Source: an uncultured Methylococcaceae bacterium
Lineage (GTDB): Bacteria > Pseudomonadota > Gammaproteobacteria > Methylococcales > Methylomonadaceae
DNA length: 39,660 bases
Direction: 5' to 3'
Assembly (NCBI GenBank): GCA_903859415.1
Contig: CAIOMN010000107.1
Span: 1-39,660, forward strand
Each line of letters opens with the position of its first letter. Position 1 is the first letter of the stretch. This document shows positions 34,722-39,660 of the stretch, one piece after another. The position numbers were made by a program, and so were the translations under genes. Under the pieces are notes generated by a model. It was not told the DNA's origin, searched no databases, and saw only the letters and a list, made by a program, of their open reading frames with translations.

Positions 34722-34760
34722 AATAGGGACCTAGTCAATAATTAAAAAAACAGACGCTAC

Positions 34761-36206
34761 TTAAACCGTGTAAGTAGAAGACGCCGTCTTACCACCGTGC
34801 CCAGTCCAATCGGTATGAAAAAACTCACCACGTGGCTTATCAGTACGTTCATACGTATGAGCGCCAAAATAATCACGTTGTGCCTGCAGTAAATTAGCGG
34901 GCAATCTTTCAGTACGATAACCATCGTAATAGGCCAACGCTGAAGAAAATGCGGGCGTTGGAATACCTAACTCAACCCCTAAAATCACCGCCTTACGCCA
35001 ACCGGCATCCGCTTTCTTCATAGCCTCTACAAAGAAATCAGCGAGTAATAAGTTTTCTAAGTCTGGATTAGCATCATAAGCTTTCTTAATGTCATTTAAG
35101 AACTGGCTACGGATAATACAACCGCCCCGCCACATTAAAGCAATTTCCCCATAGTTAAGGGACAAATTATATTCTTTAGACGCTTCACGCATTAAACGGA
35201 AACCTTGCGCATAAGAAATAATCTTGGCGGCATATAAGGCATCCCGAATCGCCGTAATCATGGCTAGCTTATCACCTGAGAAGGCTTGGGTATGTTTTGG
35301 TAGAACTTGTGCAGCAGTTACACGCTCTGCTTTTTGTGCAGACAAACAACGCGCAAACACAGACTCACCAATCAAGGTCAAGGGGATACCTAAATCCAGA
35401 GCATTAATCCCTGTCCATTTGCCAGTGCCTTTTTGGCCTGCGGTGTCTAATATTTTATCGACTAAAGGCAGTCCATCTTCATCTTTATAAGCCAGGATAT
35501 TAGCCGTAATCTCAATCAAATAAGAACTTAATTCCCCTTGATTCCATTCTGTAAAAATGGCGTGCATCTCATCAGCACTTAAACCTAAGCCTTCTGACAG
35601 CAATTGATACGCTTCACAAATTAACTGCATATCACCGTATTCAATACCGTTATGTACCATCTTAACGTAATGACCGGCGCCGTTATCACCGACCCATTCA
35701 CAACAAGGATCACCATCAACATGCGCACTGATTGCCTGGAATATTGGCTTAACAGTTGCCCATGCGGCTTGATTACCACCGGGCATAATTGAAGGTCCGT
35801 GACGAGCGCCCTCTTCACCACCGGATACACCGGTTCCGATGTAATTAATATTTTTTTCTTTAAGAGCAGCTGTTCGACGATTAGTATCCGTAAATAAGGA
35901 GTTCCCTCCATCAACAATAATATCGCCTGCAGACAAGAGTGGGACTAATTTATCGATATATTGATCCACGACCTCACCTGCCTTAACCATCAACATAACA
36001 ATACGTGGACTGGCTAAACCATCAACTAATTCTTCAAGAGAATGCGTACCGACTACCAGCGTGTCTTTTGCTGGACCCTCTAAAAACTCATCGACTGTAC
36101 TGGTTGTACGGTTATAAACAGCGACTTTAAAACCGTGATCGTTCATATTTAGAACCAGATTCTGCCCCATTACTGCCAAACCGATTAAACCGATATTTGC
36201 TTTCAT
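34761..36206 (-). CDS. gnd: 6-phosphogluconate dehydrogenase, decarboxylating
   Basis: A 481-aa enzyme converting 6-phosphogluconate to ribulose-5-phosphate and CO2 with NADP. The N-terminal cofactor loop is NIGLIGLAVMGQNLVLNM with VYNRTTSTVDEF, then the family signature VSGGEEGARHGPSIMPGG, and the catalytic-domain part GAGHYVKMVHNGIEYGDMQ and the block AGQKGTGKWTGINALDLG. The length is that of the long bacterial form (468-482 aa). First of four genes on the minus strand; its promoter lies within 36207-36440, which is AT-rich but without a clear box. In RuMP methylotrophs this cluster oxidises formaldehyde-derived hexose cyclically; that role here is inferred. Confidence 0.97.
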   Translation of the reverse strand: MKANIGLIGLAVMGQNLVLNMNDHGFKVAVYNRTTSTVDEFLEGPAKDTLVVGTHSLEELVDGLASPRIVMLMVKAGEVVDQYIDKLVPLLSAGDIIVDGGNSLFTDTNRRTAALKEKNINYIGTGVSGGEEGARHGPSIMPGGNQAAWATVKPIFQAISAHVDGDPCCEWVGDNGAGHYVKMVHNGIEYGDMQLICEAYQLLSEGLGLSADEMHAIFTEWNQGELSSYLIEITANILAYKDEDGLPLVDKILDTAGQKGTGKWTGINALDLGIPLTLIGESVFARCLSAQKAERVTAAQVLPKHTQAFSGDKLAMITAIRDALYAAKIISYAQGFRLMREASKEYNLSLNYGEIALMWRGGCIIRSQFLNDIKKAYDANPDLENLLLADFFVEAMKKADAGWRKAVILGVELGIPTPAFSSALAYYDGYRTERLPANLLQAQRDYFGAHTYERTDKPRGEFFHTDWTGHGGKTASSTYTV

Positions 36207-36448
36207 GTATACCCTCTATACCATTAATGTAAGAGGAAATATTATCATACTTTGGAGCCAGCCCCCGATAGCTTCTTACCCATTTACGAACTAAATTGAC
36301 AAACAATCTAGCTTTTATATTAGATCAATATCCTAATTTATATATATAGCACCCTAATAATCATGATCTACCCCATTCAACAAACACTCAGTTACCTAAC
36401 TTCTTATTGAATACTCGGCGTCATTTAATAAAATATTTACAATTTCTA

Positions 36449-36477
36449 TTGACTAGAGCCGCATAATCGAGTCTAAT
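36449..36477 (+). promoter_or_regulatory. promoter of tRNA-Phe
   Basis: TTGACT (36449-36454) and TCTAAT (36472-36477) are separated by 17 bases. The following GGCCG is GC-rich, as in stringently controlled stable-RNA promoters. The likely start is near 36485, about a dozen bases before the tRNA. Confidence 0.75.
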
Positions 36478-36496
36478 GGCCGTCTTTTGTAGCAGC

Positions 36497-36572
<76 letters not shown>

Positions 36573-36583
36573 TGAATTCTAAA

Positions 36584-36610
36584 GGCTCCGATCTGATCGG
36601 GGCCTTTTTT
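36584..36610 (+). terminator. intrinsic terminator of tRNA-Phe
   Basis: GGCTCCGAT and ATCGGGGCC form a nine-pair stem (one T-G pair) with a three-base loop, followed by six T residues, 11 bases after the tRNA. A strong factor-independent terminator. Confidence 0.88.
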
Positions 36611-36698
36611 ATGCCCATTACTTTGATCCAATGGGTTAAACGCTTTTTTCGGTTGCCTGATACCTTGTATAGGGAATATTGACTACCAGCAAACCAGT

Positions 36699-37361
36699 TC
36701 ACTTGTGTGTAAACCACCCCGTTAGACTATATCGATCTGGTTGAGTTACCTTAACTTCATGAGGAAAATCAGCACTAAAGAAAATGACAGTCACACCATA
36801 ATGCGGTTTTATTTCAATAATTAATCGCCCATCATCAGGACTGTAAAGCACTAATTCTCCACCATCACCTTCATGCCAGTCTTCATTAAAATAAGTGATC
36901 ACACTAAACACCCTGTTATTTTTATTGCGGGCATTATCCATATGTTTTTTGTAAAAGGTGCCTGCAGGATAGTGGCTGTAATGTCCTTCAAAATTATTCA
37001 AAAGAATTGGAAAGTAACTTTCAAAGGTGTTTTTTAATGAGCGCATTTCGTGTGAAATACTTTGCTGTGCTGAGTTTGTCTCTGAATTGGACTCAGATAG
37101 CCAATAAGTGTGGTCACCCCGTATTGCTGTGTCGATTAATTTAGAATGTGAAGCTCCGATTGCCGCCTTACTAAATTGTTCAGTTGCAGATAACTTTCTA
37201 GCATCCGTATTCAATTGCTTGAGTAAACTGGGTGGAAGGAGGTTTCCCATCCACCAGCTTTCATTACGCAAACCTTCGCCAATTGATATATTAATTTCAT
37301 TCAGTTTCAACTTGTTACCACACAAACTTGAAAAGCTTGTAGTGGGCCGTACTCCAAACAA
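36699..37361 (-). CDS. 2OG-Fe(II) dioxygenase, prolyl-4-hydroxylase-like
   Basis: A protein of up to 220 aa with the double-stranded beta-helix iron-binding residues: H and D in YKKHMDNARNK, the distal H in FFSADFPHEV, and the 2-oxoglutarate-binding R in QPDRYSLTGWF. The middle FSVITYFNEDWHEGDGGEL is typical of the SM-20/P4H branch, and AAIGASHSKLIDTAIRGDHTYWL recalls family members that hydroxylate protein or small-molecule substrates. The frame opens at a TTG (37361) without a good ribosome-binding site, so the true start may be further in, for example a TTG at MKLNEINISIGEG. It lies between the tRNA-Phe terminator and an HNH-like gene on the same strand. Substrate unknown. Confidence 0.8.
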   Translation of the reverse strand: MFGVRPTTSFSSLCGNKLKLNEINISIGEGLRNESWWMGNLLPPSLLKQLNTDARKLSATEQFSKAAIGASHSKLIDTAIRGDHTYWLSESNSETNSAQQSISHEMRSLKNTFESYFPILLNNFEGHYSHYPAGTFYKKHMDNARNKNNRVFSVITYFNEDWHEGDGGELVLYSPDDGRLIIEIKPHYGVTVIFFSADFPHEVKVTQPDRYSLTGWFTHK

Positions 37362-37445
37362 CGGAGGCTTTCAATAGTGGATAGGTTGATATGGGTGCTC
37401 CCTTGAGCTAAAGGTGGTCAGTGTCTTGGATTATAACTTGAATTG

Positions 37446-38315
37446 TTAGGTGCCATTATTTTTGTCAAGCACATAAGGGGGTAATTGAAAAAAACATTCA
37501 GTTAATATTTCATCAAATTCGAGATAATGCCCACATACTGCGACTATAAATTCAAAGACGGCATCACATAACTTTGGGCTGTTCAATACTAAAAAAAGAC
37601 CTTTACTAGAGCCCGCTTTAGTTCTCTTTAAAATCAGTTTGATGACTTTTCTGATAGCTTCTTTGGTGGTGTATTGGGCGAGTATCTTTAAAAACACTTT
37701 GGCATGCTTGGTCTCGGGAAAATATAATTGCATACAAATGACTTTAAAAAAAACGTCAGGTGATGAATATAATATAGCGGTCATCATTAAGGGTTCAGTC
37801 AGTGTTAATCTGTGATAATAAAATCGCCCCATTAAAAACCACTGTTTCTGGGTGAGCATACTCTGGGGATTAAACTTACTGACGGCCTGCTCAATAATGC
37901 TGGCCAAGTCTAAATCGCCTTTGGCTTTGTTAGCTTTTACGGACACAATCTCAATATTATCAGGATTATAACCGCGATCATTATCGACCCTATCAACCGA
38001 CCAATCTGTCATCTCCTGATGTGCAAATGTAAAAGGCTCCTCCGTTATCGGACAAACGCCTTTAGTGAGCGCTAGTTTCTCTATTAAATCATTAGAGGTA
38101 ATCGTGACCTCAAGCCCTTTTCTCAAGCACCGATCCCGGATGCTCAGTATTTTTTTCTCAAACTTATTAGAGTGCTGTTTAGAGACATTTTGAATCTTAC
38201 CCGCCTCAAATCCATACTGAACTTGTTGTCGGTGCTCATCCTCAAAACGACTTAAGTCTAAAGGTAAATCAAAACGATAATGATCAAAGCCGATCTCAAA
38301 TGCTAAATTATTCAT
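37446..38315 (-). CDS. HNH-like nuclease domain protein, unknown function
   Basis: A 289-aa protein. Residues 85-133 look like an HNH/ββα-metal module: GVCPITEEPF, WSVDRVDNDRGYNPDNIEIV and VKANKAKGD, which follow the common S-x-DR(I/V)D-x-x-x-GY-x-x-x-N-(V/I)-x-x-V-x-x-x-x-N-x-x-K pattern of phage-like HNH endonucleases. Only one cysteine of the usual pair is seen, and the catalytic histidine is replaced by the aspartate of VDR, as in many of these proteins. The flanking N-terminal (1-80) and C-terminal (140-289, helical) parts match nothing I know. It is 85 bp upstream of the dioxygenase gene on the same strand. Nuclease activity is an inference. Confidence 0.6.
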   Translation of the reverse strand: MNNLAFEIGFDHYRFDLPLDLSRFEDEHRQQVQYGFEAGKIQNVSKQHSNKFEKKILSIRDRCLRKGLEVTITSNDLIEKLALTKGVCPITEEPFTFAHQEMTDWSVDRVDNDRGYNPDNIEIVSVKANKAKGDLDLASIIEQAVSKFNPQSMLTQKQWFLMGRFYYHRLTLTEPLMMTAILYSSPDVFFKVICMQLYFPETKHAKVFLKILAQYTTKEAIRKVIKLILKRTKAGSSKGLFLVLNSPKLCDAVFEFIVAVCGHYLEFDEILTECFFQLPPYVLDKNNGT

Positions 38316-38571
38316 AACAACCCCAACGTAGTAGTGACCCTTAAACGCTAAAGGCTTTCTGTTGCTATCATCTTAACATGCTGTTACTTTGAACTACTAT
38401 GTGAAAACTCGTATATATCTTCAGTCAGTGTACCCGGCCTGCACCTGCAATTTTAAACACGATACCGCTAAAGATCTGGATAAAGCGGAGAAATAATCCA
38501 AATCTGTAAAGCTATCAACTTGATTTAACAAGTTAGCCAGACTAGACTAAGGCTTTTTATAGGATATCACC

Positions 38572-38823
38572 ATGCAAACGACCGTTAATATGTTACAAGC
38601 TAAATCTTCATTGTCACGTCTAGTCGAAAGTATTGAACAAGGTAAAGAGCGTGAAATTGTTATCGCTAGAAATGGTCGCCCTGTGGCAAAACTAGTTCCT
38701 ATTAATGTTACGTCCGCTAACAATCGAATAGGTATTGCAAAAGGACTCCTTGAAGTACCTGATGACATCGATACCTATAATGATGAAGTCGCTAAATTAT
38801 TTGTAGGCGAGGCCCAGTCTTGA
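38572..38823 (+). CDS. Phd/YefM family antitoxin
   Basis: An 83-aa protein that starts MQTTVNMLQAKSSLSRLVE and has EIVIARNGRPVAKLVPI, the conserved core of Phd/YefM antitoxins, which bind the operator and neutralise the partner toxin through the C-terminal tail. AGGATATCACC precedes the ATG. The stop overlaps the toxin start (TTGA), the classic toxin-antitoxin layout. No clear operator was found in the 256 bp upstream. Confidence 0.92.
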   Translation: MQTTVNMLQAKSSLSRLVESIEQGKEREIVIARNGRPVAKLVPINVTSANNRIGIAKGLLEVPDDIDTYNDEVAKLFVGEAQS

Positions 38824-39206
38824 ATCTGTTACTGGATACACACGTGGCACTTTGGGCTATTACAGATAATCCCAAGTTATCACAAAAAGCACGTGAACTT
38901 ATACTTTCACCAAGAAGCAATGTATGGATCAGTGCTGCAAATATATGGGAAATTGCTATAAAACATGCTCTTGGTAAAGGAGATATGCCTATTTCTGGCC
39001 AAGATGCGATGCGTTATTTTAACGAAGCAGGCTATCGCTTCCTTGCTATTGAGGCAGAACACGCTATTGCCGTTGAAGATTTACCACTCCATCATCATGA
39101 TCCATTTGATCGAATATTAGTGGCACAAGCTCTGGTAGAACCCATGCGCTTAATGACTCACGATTCATTAGTTGCAGTTTATAGCGACACCATTATCAAA
39201 ATTTAA
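38820..39206 (+). CDS. PIN-domain toxin (VapC-like)
   Basis: A 128-aa PIN ribonuclease. Candidate metal-binding acids are D6 (LLLDTHVALWAI), E44 (SAANIWEIAIKHALGKG), D94 and D97 (HHHDPFDRILVAQA) and D115 (LMTHDSLV). The DTHVALW start and HHHDPFDR block identify the subfamily usually paired with a Phd-type antitoxin. The start codon TTG overlaps the antitoxin stop by three bases. Toxins of this kind cleave tRNA or rRNA; the target cannot be read from sequence. Confidence 0.92.
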   Translation: MNLLLDTHVALWAITDNPKLSQKARELILSPRSNVWISAANIWEIAIKHALGKGDMPISGQDAMRYFNEAGYRFLAIEAEHAIAVEDLPLHHHDPFDRILVAQALVEPMRLMTHDSLVAVYSDTIIKI

Positions 39207-39242
39207 AGATTGCCCTGCTTGATTGTAATTCAGTGAAGCGCT

Positions 39243-39488
39243 TTATAAACGCAAGCTTAGCGGAATAGGTAACTCTTCAATTCCGACCAAGTAAACCCAG
39301 GGTTCGACGGAGTTTGGCATCAAATCCCGTTTCTCTGTAGCCAACGCTATCAAATCAGCGCGTTTAATAGCCGGATGACCACAATCACCCAGCTTAAAGG
39401 CTGTCGCGATAATATTGCTCACGTGTGCTTCGATGACACTGTATTCTGGCAATAAGGCTTTCAAAGGTTTTACGACTATGTGTGTATT
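39243..39488 (-). pseudogene. C-terminal remnant of an HD-type phosphohydrolase
   Basis: The last 80 or so codons read KPLKALLPEYSVIEAHV, then IKRADLIALATEKRDLMP and WVYLVGIEELPIPLSL, which match the C-terminal part of bacterial HD-superfamily hydrolases of about 200 aa. The upstream portion that should carry the HD motif (LLHDAxEAY-like) is missing. The frame continues into repetitive sequence that encodes hydrophobic heptads (TLLIVIV, TFLIAYV) and is an accidental translation of the 21-bp array. I therefore call it truncated and probably non-functional. Confidence 0.65.
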
Positions 39489-39540
39489 GATCAACCAACT
39501 GAAACTTTGACGCGCTAAAATCTTATTTGAAAAACTACTA

Positions 39541-39660
39541 ACTGTAACAATCACTATTGATAACGTAACGTATGCAATTAGAAACGTAACGATCACTATT
39601 AATAACGTAACGAAAGCAGTTAGAAACGTAACGATCACTATTAATAACGTAACGAAAGCA
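39541..39660. repeat. 21-bp array with AACGTAACG core, alternating in 42-bp pairs, runs off the right edge
   Basis: The nine-base core AACGTAACG starts at 39562, 39583, 39604, 39625 and 39646, exactly 21 bp apart, with a degenerate copy near 39541. The 12-base partners alternate between ATCACTATTAAT and AAAGCAGTTAGA (first pair slightly diverged), making a 42-bp super-unit. Read on the plus strand it encodes heptads NVTITIN and NVTKAVR with no stop, from 39511 to the window end; on the minus strand hydrophobic heptads. Whether it is coding cannot be decided from the visible part. Confidence 0.88.

Noticed and set aside
39511-39660. Plus-strand heptad-repeat protein (NVTITIN/NVTKAVR) at the right edge
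   Set aside because: Open to the edge but with no convincing start codon or ribosome-binding site in view, and the repeat can be read equally on the other strand; left as a repeat only.

Overview
The window looks like a stretch of gammaproteobacterial chromosome at roughly 40% G+C, mostly housekeeping genes with three accessory patches. The gene set and protein lengths (rpsU-yqeY-dnaG-rpoD, yajQ, ycgN, rsmE, queG, Cca with an HD domain, plsY next to folB) are gammaproteobacterial. The gnd-zwf-pgl cluster together with fbp, a pteridine reductase beside folB/folK and a complete SAM cycle would suit a type I methanotroph (Methylococcales). That is an inference: no methane-oxidation gene is present here.

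Layout. 1-985 (minus): type I-F CRISPR cas1, overlapping the first 12 codons of the cas2-cas3 fusion, which runs off the left edge. 1173-1895: a small membrane protein with a paralogue at 30.5-31.2 kb. 1926-5284 (minus): queG, rhlE and a TSUP permease. 5417-7170 (plus): cca and yajQ. 7167-13695 (minus): CPBP protease, rsmE, bioA, metF, ahcY, metK. 13735-18189 (minus): the macromolecular-synthesis operon rpsU-yqeY-dnaG-rpoD, followed by a tRNA-Ile2(CAT) and a terminator, with a clear promoter facing away from tsaD. 18296-19300 (plus): tsaD.

19296-21559 is accessory DNA. A 28-bp inverted repeat brackets about 1.7 kb. Inside are (i) roughly twenty tandem 21-bp units whose hexamer core (AGCGCT, AGCACT or AGTGCT) recurs at nearly exact two-helical-turn spacing, (ii) a small membrane-protein gene whose flanks look like the two halves of an integron attC site, and (iii) the domain V-domain VI end of a group II intron on the opposite strand. 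A coiled-coil protein with in-frame 54-bp repeats follows.

21.7-29.8 kb: plsY, folB-folK, pteridine reductase, a DUF502 protein, fbp, nadE with a SemiSWEET gene, then a MerR/B12-binding regulator that keeps the CarH/LitR photoreceptor signature, linked to ycgN. 29.8-36.2 kb (minus): an unknown membrane-anchored protein, the second small membrane-protein paralogue, and the oxidative pentose-phosphate operon gnd-zwf-pgl with a kinase-like gene.

36.4-39.66 kb: tRNA-Phe with a textbook promoter and terminator, then accessory genes: a 2OG-Fe(II) oxygenase, an HNH-like protein, a Phd/PIN toxin-antitoxin pair, and a C-terminal remnant of an HD-type hydrolase running into a second 21-bp-periodic array with a different core (AACGTAACG) that continues past the right edge.

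The most unusual features are the two arrays of 21-bp units with a conserved core and variable remainder, and the small mosaic of inverted repeat, attC-like cassette and intron remnant next to tsaD. All positions were read by eye; no search or folding program was run.
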